Below are positions 54,601 to 64,000 of a stretch of DNA of 64,000 bases, one piece after another. The stretch is from Glandiceps talaboti. Taxonomy: Eukaryota; Hemichordata; Enteropneusta; Spengelidae. The first letter of the stretch is position 1; the number at the start of each line of letters is the position of its first letter. The notes under the pieces were generated by a model. The model ran no database searches, had not been told where the DNA came from, and saw only the letters and a program-made list of their open reading frames with translations. Made by a program: the position numbers and the translations under genes. The stretch lies in NCBI RefSeq assembly GCF_964340395.1, contig NC_135554.1, forward strand, positions 16,769,092 through 16,833,091. Direction: 5' to 3'.

Positions 54601-57600
54601 TAACAAAAATGTGTATGTATTGAAACCTGCACTAGCTGTAATAGTCTGTAAGTTACAGACATTTGTGCCACACTCAGACGGCACTCATTAAGAAGTCTGA
54701 TAGAGCTGAACAACACAGTCTATAGCTGTATCTGAGCTATTATTTTTTCTATCAGACAACCATCTATATATTCACTGAGGGTTGTTAAATACAAATTACA
54801 ATGTATGAGGCATTGGACTTGTCAATTAGAGGTCTATTTCATCTATAAGTAGTATAGTACCGGTAATGTTAAGTTGAAATCATGATTTGGAGGGGGGGGG
54901 GGGGGGCACTGATTTTTGGGTGTGGACACAAAAATCAATTTGATTAGACAGATTGCAGTATAGCATGTGTACAGCTACATGTACACAGATAATTTACCCA
55001 TAGAGATTCAATACTGTTCAAGGTGAATGGAATTTCAATTACGTCATTTTTACATCTACAAAAAGATTCCCAAAATATTTTCCCATTTCAGCTACTACAG
55101 CTTGCAGGTCTGCTGGTACACATCTTCTAACAAAATTGTCCAAAAACAATGTGAATCTACAAAATTTGACCAAAAAAAAAAAAGCTTTATTGATTGCTCA
55201 GACCTGAATGCATAGATCTAAATGTTCACTTGGATTGTTTTATTCTGTAAGGTGTAACATCCTAGAATGAATGTTTTGATTTATTTGATTATTTTATCTT
55301 TTGTACAAGACAGTCAATAATGATGCATGTCATCTCATGGTCTAGCTGCTATGTGTAATTACATGGCCCAGTAATTTGACTGGCTAGTGATAGCTATCAA
55401 CATCACTGGAGTTGAGTTGTTGATGAGCCTCCTGATAGAGTACAAATGAAGTGATTTATACAGTTAGCCTTGGTGCTGCATTGAATATAACCTTGTGTTA
55501 CAGGTAGTAGAACATAGCCTTGTTGCATAGGTGATAAAAATTACAAGAAAGGCTGGCAAAGGGTTGTATGAAGTGTATGTAGAAACAAACAAATTCAAAG
55601 GGTTGGGGTATATGTACATTTTGTAGGGTAGCTACAATGATGCCTCCTTGATTTTGAAATGACATGAATAGTTGGAAAAGTGGAAGGCCTAATTTTTTCA
55701 TTCTTTTATTAATTTCAATCCTATTCATATTGATATTCTTCAAATATGAATTCTATATTTGGCAGCGGTTTATTGTTTCAAGGAGGAAGTGGCTATAAGG
55801 ATGAGGATTTGGGTGTTTATTTTGGATTTATAATTTATAAAACAATTTTATCATGGCTTTCTACTTGAAAAAATCAATGTGAAGTCTGTGTTTCGTATCT
55901 CAGTACATTGCAAAAAAAAAAAACATTTTAAAAATGTGTAAAAAGTTTGTTATTGTACGTACAATAAAAAACATTTTACACATTTATTAATCTTGTACAA
56001 TTTATAGAGTTACAAATGAGGACTAAGTGTATGTTGCTTCACATTGATTAGTCAAGTAGGAAGCCCTGATAAACTTGTTTTATAAATTAAAATCCAAAAT
56101 AAATATCCAATCCTCATCCATATGGCCACTTTAATGTCATACTTGTTTATTGTTTTCCTCTCAGATCTATTGGTATTGATGTGATAACAGCTGATTACAA
56201 AGACATGGATTTTAGCAACAGAGATTTCAGTGGTGTAATCTTCCAGTATCCAGACACAGATGGAAACATCTTTGATTTTACAGAACTTGTGGATGAAGCA
56301 CATGCTCATGGGGTAAGACATTTGTCTGTCTTTGTATAGGATGAACAAACATGGAAAAGATTGAAATAGTAATGACATGGGGTAAGCTGTGTTGCAGCCA
56401 ATTTTGGATTTTTTTTTGGGTCATTTGACACACATTTTTTGTTTGGACCTGACCCACAATTTTGGAAGTGATGGGTCATAGATGACCTACACTAAAATTG
56501 TATGCAAATATGTTTAGCAACATGACCACGCCTATAGCAACATCGTATGTATTGCATAGATAACTATAGGGTTGGATAGGCAACTGCATAATCATTCAGC
56601 AAATATCTAGCATGGATCAGCATATGGGTAAATATTTTTAAAACCTGTACGGTTGTGCTACAATGTCATTGGCCCTTTTTTTTTTATAATGATGTCCCTA
56701 AAAAATTAATGATAACCCAGAAAAATGAAAGTCTTGGGACACTACGTGTATGTCCCACTCTTTCAAAAGGTTGGCTGCACCACTGGGTAAGACAAAGATT
56801 GCAAAAATTCTGACTAGTTTCACTCTGTTGACAGAATGCGCCATAAGGTCAACAAACTTCTGTGAAAGTGAAATATTTTCAGCCTACCGAATTGTTTGTT
56901 GGACCAACCATGTGTACATTTATGTTCAACCTAGGGAGTTTGAATCATGGATGAGATAATTGTAGACCCCCCTAACATGCACTACATTATTACAGTTGAA
57001 TTCAAGTGGTGTAATATAATACTGGTGTTCGATATCTCTTCCCTTTTCACCTGTCAAGTTGCAAACCAGAAAAAAATATATTAGAAAAGCTGTAGGCATG
57101 ACATTTTAAGCTCAGACTGGAGTGGATAACATGAAATCAATAACAACAGAGTGTAAGCTTGTCAACGGTCTTACACTAATTGAGACCGATGGCTTGATTG
57201 TCGTATAGAGTAACAAAAAAGATAGTGCAGATAAGATGTAAGAACTAGTCACAAGGTAATGTCCCTCACTGCTATTATTCATTCACTGATTAGATTCAGC
57301 ATGGCAGAAGTGTGAATGTAAGCTTTGGTGTTTGGAAGAGAAATGGGAATAAGCTCAGATTGTAAACTAGATTAAGACTAACATACAGTCTCTAAGAAAT
57401 TAGTCTAGTTCCTATACAGTGTCGTTACGATTTATACCTTCCCTCACACCACAGTTGGCATCCAGACTACTAAGAAACAGAATTAAAGTTAGATTGCAAA
57501 CTACATTTAGCCTGGACAGCCTCTGTGAATAGTGTTTTCATTGTAAAGGCTTTCTGACTGTCATTGACAAACAACTAACCCACAGATAGGTTAATCCACA

Positions 57601-57814
57601 GGTTAGGGATGTCGGTGGCCGAGTGGTTGCCTTTTATCACTGCAGTCAGGGTTCAAACCCATTCAGGGATTGATTTTTAATTTACTGTATAAGTAAGAAG
57701 AGTGTCGTTCAGTTTGACTTTACCGAACAATGCAGGTTTTCCCCTGGGTACTTCGGTTTCCTCCTGCACTAACACTGAACCTTCCTCCTGTTATCCGCAA
57801 TGCCCATTGGATGG

Positions 57815-57865
<51 letters not shown>

Positions 57866-60800
57866 AAGTACATGTGAGGAGAGTAAAACACATGAAGGAC
57901 CATCATATCCTGGTTGTGGAAAGTAGGTTACTAGTATTTGAATACGTTATATGATTTATTGTTATCAGCCTATTTCATCAGCAGGACACATGTGATATCT
58001 CCATAGCGACCAATAAACCAATGGGAAAGTGAGCATGCGTATAGTTTTACAAGTCCCCTAGAGTCTCACCTGTCTATGTACCATTCCTCCACGGGACTGG
58101 CAAGCCTGATGTAGGTCTCTGATTAATGTATCGATATCTTTTTTACCATCTCTTGGTAAAACCCTAAGTATTATCTGTTAACGTGTGCAAATTCAGAGAT
58201 CAGACCCTTCATTCCATAGAGACATAAATGACAGGAATCAGGAAAATTTCCTATGTTTGAAATTCAATCGTCGTATCTTTGCCGTGTAATGAAAGAAAAA
58301 GAAATTAATGTTTTTCAAAATGATAGAAACTTTGATATCTTGTGAGTTGCCACATAGTAAGGGATTGAGAGATACCAAATTTTGGTGTACTGCAACTTCT
58401 GTATGTTGATACTGCAGTCACTGTGGCATGGCTAATTGGCTTATAGGATGTATTGTAGAGTTTTTAATGTAAAGTACATTTAACATGTCAACATACATGT
58501 GAATATTTGGCAAGTATGAAAGAGTTGACAATGTAAAGTTTTGACTTGTAGTAAAGACTTTGATAAGCCATTGCAGACTGCAAACAGGAAATTGAGAATA
58601 CAGCGCCCTCGCTCAAAGTGGGGGTATCATCACCTCATTGTACCATTTCTTAAGAGCTTTGTCCCTTAGTATTCTGTAGAAGTGTAAATCTGGGATGTTT
58701 TTCGTATTGTTCAAACATCAAGGAAAGCAGCAGTGCTCTATGATTAACTTAAGTAACCTATATACCATGTATACCCCCAAGGTACACACAGACAGGAAGT
58801 AGAGCGCCACCATGGCAAATTTTGGAAAGGCCTATTCTAGTTTCTGTGTATGGATAAACATTTCCATTCTCATTCAAAATCATAATATCTGTCCCGCATA
58901 TTCAGAAGTATGAGTTTTCCACTCTTTTAAGTGTTAATTATCCCCGAAATGTCAGATATTTTCAACTATAAAAGTTTATTGGACTGAGGACATTATTATC
59001 TAAACTTTTCCTTTCCATTCTCACTTGTGCATGAGTGGCAATTTCATCTCCAGCTCACCTGTATATGAATGACAATTCTCTTCCTCTACCTACCCCTGTG
59101 TAAATGGAAATTCCTGGATACTCTATCCTGTTGAAAATGAAAGAAAAGCCCATTACTCTCCTGTACATGAAAGGAGATATCTTGGCTCTACACCCCTATG
59201 TATCCATAAGCCTATTAAGCTGTTTGTGAGTTGGACGTCTAATATGCAGGTAGCATGTGTATAAATTGTGATGGGATTAGGCAAGATCAACTTGCATGAT
59301 TTGTGGCACCTGGGTGACCAAATAATGTATGTTGGCTCTTGTGAATATAAATTTTGAATTAGTAAAATTCTGACAGCTGTGTTTTCGCCAGAGACTTTTT
59401 GACATATCACATGTCTCCTGGGGTAAGGGATGGAGGAGGGGTAGACATGACTTGCATTCACATCATGTGTTTCCTAGGGAGTTGGGATAGGAGTAGATAT
59501 GAGTTACATAGTACATAACGTGTTTCCTCGGGATGGGAGAGGGAGAGACATGACTTACATATATCAGTTGTCTCCTTCTAGGGATGGGATGAGTAAGGAG
59601 TAGATATGAGTTACCTACATGTTATGTGACTCCTGGGGGATTGGATGGGGGAGAGATAGGCATGAGTTACATACACATCATGTGTCTCCTGGGGATGGCT
59701 TTGGGAGGGGGTGGGGGGTGGGATAGGTATGAGTTACATACATATCATGTGACTCCTTGGGGAGGGGATGGGATGGGGAAGAGGGGTAGACATGTCTTGC
59801 ATCCACTTCATGCATTTCCTTGATCGGCTTGCATACACATGTGAAGGTACATGACATAATTTGAATAGAGGTAATAATACTACTAATGAATGTGTGATGA
59901 TTAATCTTTCATTGAAAGTCAGACTGTTGACTTAATAGAATTTGATATGAATGATTGATGGATGATACACTACTTTTACTATTTACAAAGTCATTCTCTG
60001 AAATTAGGTCTTGAAATATGCCAAAAACCAATGGCATCATTTATATCAAGAAACAGGATTGGTGTCTCTGATTACACAAATTAGGTCTTGAAATATGACA
60101 AAACCAATGCTGTTATTTATATCAAGCAACAGGATTGGTGTCTCAAAAGATAAAAACAGTCTTGCATTCATGCAGTGTTTTATTGTAAAGTGAATCTAGA
60201 GTAGTGTACCGTTGTGTAAAAGCCTTTATGAACCCCAGAATGAATAAAACCATTCAATCAATGCCATGTATACTGTCAGCCTACTGAGAGTTTGAAAGTT
60301 AACAAAAAAAACCCCTTCAAAACACATGGTTTCATAAATATATAGATCATATTCTCCTTTCTCAGATACTTGAATTGTAATGCAAGCATGAATTATTAGA
60401 CAAAGAGAAAAATAGAAATTTAAGAAGTAAACATAATATTGACAAAAACTTGCTTAAAAACCAACAAATTGGTTACTGAACTTGTGCAGTTATTACTTGT
60501 ATTGGCTAATGGTTTGGATCGTGTGTTCTGAAAAGTCATAATTTGTATCTGTAGAATATAAAATACAAACAAGAACTAAAAAAAACAACATATAAATGAT
60601 TGAATTTGTGTGATGTAAAAATCTGGTATGGATGTCAGGTGTTCTAATAAGTCATTATAGAGCAGACTGTGTTTTTATGCTGTTGTTGACAAACGACTGG
60701 AACGAAGAAAGATGTAATCACTTAAATTAAATGGATGGAAAGTGAAGGCAGGAGGAATATATGTGTTATGCATGTTAACTAGACGTAGGTCTTGAGATCA

Positions 60801-61310
60801 TTCACTGATATTCACAATTTCACGTTTTCTAAAGCTACTCAAGAGAAATGGGAAAACCTGATGTGGCTTTTAGAGCTTCTATTAAAATACTTTTTTTTGA
60901 CAAACCAAGGTATATTTTATCATACAGTACATGAAGGATTTCACTTTTATTATTATTGATAAATTATAAGTCGACACTTGCCCCCAATTATAGTTTAAGA
61001 GATTCATATTTTACAGATGACACAACAGATTTGTGATGAGATAGGAATGATAATAAATGCTGTTTGATGACAAAATTAACGTTTTTTTCTCCCCCAACTG
61101 TGTTCTATTACAGTCACTAGCAGTTTGTGCTACAGATTTGTTAGCTTTGACAATCCTGAACCCACCAGGTGAATTCGGTGTAGACATTGCATTGGGCAGT
61201 AGTCAGAGGTTTGGTGTGCCGCTCAACTATGGTGGCCCACATGCTGGCTTCTTTGCTGTCAAAGATGGACTAAAAAGACTTATACCCGGTCGTATGGTTG
61301 GTGTTACAAG
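22762..61310 (+). CDS. GLDC: glycine decarboxylase (glycine cleavage P-protein), first seven coding exons
   Basis: The P-protein is the PLP-dependent mitochondrial enzyme that decarboxylates glycine and passes aminomethyl to the H-protein lipoyl arm. Exons are 22762-22995, 23419-23497, 35348-35483, 47053-47217, 53959-54036, 56165-56312 and 61114-61310, all GT-AG with matching phases. They encode residues 1-345 plus a split codon, of about 1020 in human. The first 46 residues have no Asp or Glu and are rich in Arg, Lys and Ser, as expected of a mitochondrial presequence. Then [131 protein letters not shown] and PGRMVGVTR. The PLP-lysine region lies beyond the right edge. Several introns carry minisatellites. 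Confidence 0.97.
22996..23418. other. GLDC intron 1
   Basis: 423 bp, no recognised element apart from a short A run at 23351-23360. Confidence 0.7.
23419..23497 (+). CDS. GLDC: GLDC exon 2
   Basis: Residues 79-104 ([26 protein letters not shown]) plus one base of Cys105. Acceptor TTTATTTAG, donor GTTT|GTAAGT, phase 1. Confidence 0.93.
24004..24130 (+). mobile_element. tRNA-derived SINE relic
   Basis: A-box-like TAGCCTAGTTGG (24014-24025) and B-box-like GAGTTTGAACTGC (24058-24070) at tRNA spacing, without a tRNA cloverleaf. Diverged. Confidence 0.45.
25255..25348. repeat. imperfect inverted repeat, ~23 bp arms
   Basis: TAGACTGTAAGATA near 25264-25277 pairs with TATCTTACAGACTA near 25326-25339; outer parts of the arms match imperfectly. 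Spacer about 48 bp. Confidence 0.6.
28768..28964. repeat. 29 bp minisatellite, ~7 copies
   Basis: Unit GCAGTCCTGTAGTGTGGTGT + AAATTATAT, with small variants. Confidence 0.9.
29394..29470 (+). mobile_element. possible tRNA-derived SINE relic
   Basis: TAGACTAGTTTA followed about 40 bases later by GGTTTCAATCCTGG resembles A and B boxes. No tail identified. Confidence 0.3.
29801..30085. repeat. 47 bp minisatellite, ~6 copies
   Basis: Units start TATACTGTCAAACCAGTATG at 29801, 29847, 29894, 29941, 29988 and 30035 and carry GTCAAGTCAGATAGCCAAGT. The second block is an arm of the foldback element seen at 17796. Confidence 0.92.
30569..30599. repeat. (GTCT)n microsatellite
   Basis: About seven GTCT units. 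Confidence 0.85.
31005..31077. repeat. two adjacent perfect hairpins
   Basis: First stem AATCACTAACATGCTA (31005-31020) / 31022-31037, 16 bp with a single-base centre. Second stem ATTATCCCTCCACTAG (31035-31050) / 31062-31077, 16 bp with an 11-base loop. The two share three bases. Confidence 0.92.
32941..33150 (+). mobile_element. tRNA-derived SINE
   Basis: A box TGGGTGAATGG (32949-32959) and B box GGTTTGAGCCC (32993-33003), then a tRNA-unrelated body (CTGCTGTTTGTTTCTGAATG, TTATGCTCCCCAGGGAG). A diverged relative of the body lies at about 33375-33440. Confidence 0.6.
34421..35055. repeat. 54-60 bp minisatellite, ~11 copies
   Basis: Unit GTACATATGGATGTGCACTA + ATCACATACATGTTGATTGG + CAGTACTATGCAAG, mostly 54 bp, with some longer variants containing AATGTACATG. 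It produces long read-through frames on both strands that are not genes. Confidence 0.93.
35348..35483 (+). CDS. GLDC: GLDC exon 3
   Basis: Residues 105-149 plus two bases of Trp150. Contains [18 protein letters not shown]. Acceptor TTAACAG, donor GGCTG|GTAAGT, phase 2. Confidence 0.96.
35997..36061. mobile_element. MITE fragment, inverted identical to 36370-36434
   Basis: 65 bp that are the exact reverse complement of part of the full MITE 310 bp downstream. Bounded by direct repeats GAATGATTCT at 35985-35994 and 36061-36070. Confidence 0.85.
36191..36537. mobile_element. PIF/Harbinger (Tourist-like) MITE, copy 3
   Basis: 347 bp, TTA on both sides (36188-36190 and 36538-36540). Left end GGCCTAAAAAAATTGTGTGG; right end is the complement of GGCCTAAAAATGTGTGGTTC. 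Reverse orientation to copies 1 and 2. The best preserved inverted repeats of the three (~28 bp). Confidence 0.87.
38689..38869. repeat. 29 bp minisatellite, ~6 copies
   Basis: Unit CCCTAGGAATACCCCTCACC + CCATCCCAA, strongly C-rich on the plus strand. Confidence 0.93.
39530..39640 (+). mobile_element. 3' end of a non-LTR retroposon with (TTCTA)n tail
   Basis: AATAAA at 39568-39573 runs straight into about twelve ATTCT units (39575-39637). A unique 3' end followed by a short-unit tail is typical of CR1-like non-LTR elements. The 5' limit is unknown. Confidence 0.45.
42895..43050. repeat. interspersed repeat, copy A (see 54880)
   Basis: Shares GCGCTGATTTTAGGGTG / GGACCCAAAAGTCAATTT, ACAGCTAC, TTTACCCA.AG and GGTGAATG blocks in order with 54880-55040. 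Confidence 0.65.
43262..43345 (-). mobile_element. retroposon 3' tail, (AAAT)n, reverse orientation
   Basis: Read on the minus strand, CCCCAGGGTTTTGTTACGTG and TAATC are followed by AATAAATAAATAAATAAATG. Looks like the 3' end of a retroposon. Confidence 0.4.
43573..43716. mobile_element. hAT-like MITE, copy 1
   Basis: 144 bp bounded by CAGTGTTTTTTGCTACGG and CCCTTAGCAAAAACACTG. Internal GGAACCCCGGTAGATTTTAC and ACTTACCGCC are shared in inverse orientation with 63140-63306. No clear 8 bp target duplication. Confidence 0.65.
45099..45230 (-). mobile_element. retroposon 3' tail, (TAATC)n, reverse orientation
   Basis: On the minus strand AATAAA (45152-45147) is followed by GCTATATC and about eight TAATC units (to 45099). 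Confidence 0.45.
45421..46026. repeat. 60 bp minisatellite, ~10 copies
   Basis: Unit AGACCAAGACAGCCAGGTAG + CCAAAGACACTGTAGGATAT + TTATTTCCTATATATACTAT. Internal copies are nearly identical. Long frames through it reflect its 60 bp (3n) period. Confidence 0.96.
46630..47052 (+). repeat. 45 bp minisatellite of GLDC exon 4 splice-acceptor copies
   Basis: Eight units precede the true exon. Each carries GTGTTTCTACAG|GACTAC or a variant, then ATAATATACACTGTACCAAC, aligning with the exon's own TTTTTACAG|GACTACCCAGT and ACACACCATACCAACC. The acceptor-like GACTAC starts lie at 46675, 46720, 46765, 46810, 46855, 46900, 46945 and 46993; the real exon starts at 47053. Unit 2 has TG instead of AG. Confidence 0.95.
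47053..47217 (+). CDS. GLDC: GLDC exon 4
   Basis: Residues 150-204 plus two bases of Arg205. Starts [16 protein letters not shown] and includes [18 protein letters not shown] and [12 protein letters not shown]. Acceptor TTTTTACAG|GACTAC, donor TACAG|GTAGGT. Its 5' edge has been amplified into the adjoining 45 bp minisatellite. Confidence 0.96.
47218..53958. other. GLDC intron 4 (6.7 kb)
   Basis: No nested gene found. Contains the 35 bp minisatellite (48153-48755), three ~40 bp copies of a CTCTAGGCCTTTATAGAGCAG-like module (split here as CTCTAGGCCTTTAT, 48868-48965), and a short (TA)n run at 51814-51833. A stem-loop followed by GCGAAAC at 50556-50580 may be a retroelement relic. Confidence 0.65.
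48153..48755. repeat. 35 bp minisatellite, ~16 copies
   Basis: Core unit AGCCTTATTGCCACAAGTAA + CTGGAGGTCATATAC, with edge variants carrying AGCTGTAGGTCATATAGC. Confidence 0.94.
53959..54036 (+). CDS. GLDC: GLDC exon 5
   Basis: Residues 205-230 plus two bases of Glu231. [20 protein letters not shown] then VVNTRAE. Acceptor TATTTCAG, donor GCCGA|GTAAGT, phase 2. Confidence 0.95.
54037..56164. other. GLDC intron 5
   Basis: 2.1 kb. Contains copy B of the interspersed repeat (54880-55040) with a G run at 54892-54906. No coding sequence recognised. Confidence 0.65.
54880..55040. repeat. interspersed repeat, copy B, with G run
   Basis: GCACTGATTTTTGGGTG, GGACACAAAAATCAATTT, ACAGCTACATGTACAC, ATTTACCCATAGAG and AAGGTGAATGG match copy A at 42895 in order. 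The G run replaces GAGGGC of copy A. Confidence 0.65.
56165..56312 (+). CDS. GLDC: GLDC exon 6
   Basis: Residues 231-280. [49 protein letters not shown]. Acceptor CTCTCAG, donor GGG|GTAAGA, phase 0. Confidence 0.95.
57605..57867 (+). mobile_element. tRNA-derived SINE with (AAAT)n tail
   Basis: A box TGGCCGAGTGG (57616-57626) and B box GGGTTCAAACCC (57649-57660) in a tRNA-Ser/Leu-like head, a ~150 bp body (TTTCCTCCTGCACTAACACT), then about 13 AAAT units (57814-57866). The best preserved SINE in the window. Confidence 0.8.
59396..59825. repeat. degenerate ~65 bp minisatellite, ~6-7 copies
   Basis: Units share CATCATGTGTCTCCTGGGGA, GGGATGGGA..GG, and TAGACATGAGTTACATAC blocks, with variable G-rich spacers. 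Confidence 0.85.
60001..60144. repeat. 77 bp direct duplication
   Basis: AAATTAGGTCTTGAAATATG starts at 60001 and 60078; both copies end with AACAGGATTGGTGTCTC. Confidence 0.88.
61114..61310 (+). CDS. GLDC: GLDC exon 7
   Basis: Residues 281-345 plus two bases of an Arg codon. [61 protein letters not shown]. Acceptor TATTACAG, donor ACAAG|GTAAAG, phase 2. Confidence 0.96.
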
Positions 61311-64000
61311 GTAAAGAGATATTTGACTGTCATTTCACCTTCTTGGTAGACTAAGATATGTGTTATTTTGCCTTATATGCCATTTCTTGCTTATATTGTG
61401 GAATGACATATTCTACCTGCCTAGCACTGTTCAGTTTGATTAGTGTGTATGCATGCCTGTGTATATACGGCGTATGCGTTAGAAAATCTGTCTATAATAT
61501 AGGTACTTTGATTTCACAGTTAGCCTTTAAAAACCACCAGCTACAGAGAATGAACTACAATTGAGTTCAACCCCTTTTTTTGTCCATCCCTTTAGAGAGT
61601 TGATTTACAAAATGTACAATTTCTTAGCAACCTCTACACACATTGGAGTGAAACCTTTTGATGACTGACTGGTGATGTCATTAGGCCCTGACACCTTTAC
61701 TTTATCAAATGTCACTTGGGGCTTTTTACACCTACACTACATTTTGAAACAGAAAAGTGTGTTGCTATAAACACATGTTAATTCAAACTACACTTAGCAA
61801 TGTTGTCGTAAGTTGTGAGTATCAATCCACACAGTGGCAACCATATGTTTGATGATGGCGTGACTGTACATGACAGGAATTTCGATTTATTTCGAATTAG
61901 CTTCAGCATGACAAAAGTGCAATGTTTATTGTGAGTCGCACTTCTGTTGTTATTTTTGACGGGGATTGTCAAATTTAATTACCTGTCAAATTTAATATTC
62001 GTTGCTGCAACTAATTGCAATAAGTGTCAGAATTTTGTCATGTACCTAACCTAATAATTAGATTCGGCACATGAACAGTTTGATATTCCTTCAAGGCCTA
62101 ATCTATCGACATCTGTGCAAATGTTTTTTGTTTGTTTATTTGTATGTTCACGTGTTCGTTAGTTCGTCTGTTCTTCTCTTGAAGTGACTGTCAAGGAAAT
62201 GCAAGTGTAGGCATAGTTTAATAGAAAATAAGTTTAAAAGACTCATTCGTGAAGCTTGTATAATTATATGAGCTCCCCGATACATTGTCAAAATAATTAA
62301 GCGTTGTCCAATGTCCATGTATGTTTCAATAACAGCTGTCAATGTCAGCATGTAATGAAAAGTTGCATTGTATCGTTATGTGATAATAATAAAGTGTTGA
62401 TGCTCACATTAATAGGATATGTCATGATTGCATTTGATTCACCTTGTCAATATTGTCAAGTTGTCAGGTTTATTAAAAACTAACGATTCACTTAGAATTG
62501 AATAATTATATAACCTTGCTATTTAAAGTTTAATAAATCAAACAAGAAAATTCAGAAAATATCAAATATGTTGGACAGTTCGCAACAAAAGCCTTCTTTT
62601 TGCCATTGATAATGAATAAAACCTACATTTCTAACTAATCGTGAATTAAAAAAATGACTTTGTAGACCTTGTGTTTGTGAGATTGGCATTTGATGACTAA
62701 TCTGTCGGAGTTTTATTATGAATTATTCTCCTAAGAAAAGTACGATACAATTATGTCAGATTTACTTATCAATGATACGTGAGTGTGATGTAAATGAACC
62801 CATATTGTTTTCATGAATACATTATTTGCAACTCGCTACTTTTGAAAACTCACAACATCTAGTCTTTTACAGACCTGGGAGAACCCTTTTAATGTTGACA
62901 AATTCAAACTTTCATCTTTGATATTAAAAAGGCATTTATCAAGCAAATTAAAAACAATTTGTATATCCATGTATGTTAAAAAAAACTATGATAATTTGGA
63001 AATTTATGGAGTAATAAATGTAGAGAGAAATGTTTTGCTATGCTGGTATATGAAAATTTGGATATGGAAAAAAGTCTTGCCTGTTATTTGACCATAATTT
63101 ATTGAAAAATACAGACTTGAGACAGAGTGTAAAGAAGCTCAGTGTTTTATTTAAGGGCGGTAAGTAGGTAAAATCTACCGGGGTTCCCACATCATTTTAC
63201 TGGGGTTCCCCACCAAAATTATGATACATTGCATGGGAAGCACTACCAGTTTTACCTCTTTCCCCCTTTCTGTTACCGGGGTTCCCAAACCTTAGCAAAA
63301 ACACTGATAATTTATTGAAAAATACAGACTTGTCACTTTGTCTGAGTGTAAAGAAGCCGTCACTGTATAGAATGAATATCAAATACTTAGTAGTATTTCT
63401 ATATATGGTTATTATTCATGTCTCATTTCCTCAATATTGAAATTCAACACATCTCACAGTGATTTATCAATTATTTATGAAAATGGACTTATTGATCAAG
63501 CAATGCTTTCCTAGCCATTCAGGGATCATCCATAATCTTTTGTGCCATTTGACATGTCATATCTCAATGTAGACTTCTGCATGGTTGAATTTTGTAGTTC
63601 ATTGAGTACAAAACAGCTTGCGTTTCACCCTTGTTTGGCACCTGTGCAGGTTTTATTTTTTATGAGACTGTATATTGGAACTTAACTATGTTGTAAAAAT
63701 GTAGATGAAAACAGTACAAGCTACTGTTAGTAAAGGTCACATGAACAGCATCTCATCATAAAGATGTTGTTAGTGAAAAGTTTGATTTAAAGTTTTGATT
63801 TCATAATTGTTGTATTTGTTGATAGACATGCCGTTGATTGAAAGATATTGGGGAAGAACTAGTTTTAATACATTTGATTTGAGTGTCTGTTTGTTGAACT
63901 TGAACTGACTTTCAGTGAAAAGATATTGGTGAGAAGTGTATGCCTGAAATATATGGATTAATTTAATATAGGATTATTTTAGAATGATGTATACTTGTGA
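61311..64000. other. GLDC intron 7 (partial)
   Basis: The next expected GLDC exon (continuing after GVTR) is not found before the window ends. Contains the hAT-like MITE copy 2 with flanking duplications (63094-63358). Confidence 0.7.
63140..63306. mobile_element. hAT-like MITE, copy 2, between direct duplications
   Basis: 167 bp from CAGTGTTTTATTTAAGGGCG to CCTTAGCAAAAACACTG. Shares GGTAAGTAGGTAAAATCTAC and CGGGGTTCC with copy 1 in inverse orientation. It is immediately flanked by copies of one host segment (63094-63139 and 63307-63358). Confidence 0.7.

Larger units (their letters stand above)
56313..61113. other. GLDC intron 6 (4.8 kb)
   Basis: Contains a tRNA-derived SINE (57605-57867), a G/A-rich minisatellite (59396-59825) and a 77 bp direct duplication (60001-60144). 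No nested gene recognised. Confidence 0.65.

Noticed and set aside
57605-57680. Possible tRNA-Ser/Leu gene
   Set aside because: A and B boxes are present, but the acceptor stem does not close and a SINE body and AAAT tail follow.

Overview
The window is nuclear DNA from an animal, almost certainly an invertebrate bilaterian. It is AT-rich, its genes are split by long GT-AG introns, and it is dense in minisatellites, microsatellites and short non-autonomous transposons. The palindrome TACATGTA recurs throughout, but I cannot name the phylum from this window alone. No bacterial, viral, plasmid or CRISPR material is seen. All gene names rest on protein similarity recognised by eye.

Four protein-coding genes are supported. 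(1) 1135-7796, minus strand: the first three coding exons of an SLC35E1-like nucleotide-sugar/triose-phosphate-type transporter; the rest lies left of the window. (2) 8401-13411, plus strand: a complete eight-exon fukutin gene (FKTN, 471 codons), divergent from SLC35E1 across a ~600 bp gap that probably acts as a shared promoter. (3) 18100-18618, minus strand: a single-exon 172-residue coiled-coil protein that looks like an invertebrate VMAC homologue. (4) 22762-61310, plus strand: the first seven coding exons (residues 1-345 plus a split codon) of mitochondrial glycine decarboxylase (GLDC, P-protein of the glycine cleavage system). Its introns reach about 12 kb and it continues beyond the right edge.

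The first two genes both belong to glycosylation/secretory-pathway biology (Golgi/ER transporter; O-mannosyl glycan ribitol-phosphate transfer). GLDC is one-carbon metabolism in mitochondria, and VMAC is cytoskeleton-related by homology only. I see no operon-like or pathway logic beyond the divergent SLC35E1/FKTN pair.

The rest is intron and intergenic DNA with clear structure. There are three copies of a PIF/Harbinger-type MITE with TTA/TAA target duplications, an 831 bp element with 19 bp perfect terminal inverted repeats and a 7 bp target duplication, two hAT-like CAGTG/CACTG MITEs, tRNA-derived SINEs, and tails of non-LTR retroposons. There are also foldback hairpins and at least ten minisatellites. 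The most notable observation is a 45 bp minisatellite directly upstream of GLDC exon 4. Each unit is a copy of that exon's own splice acceptor plus its first ~30 bases, giving an array of decoy 3' splice sites.
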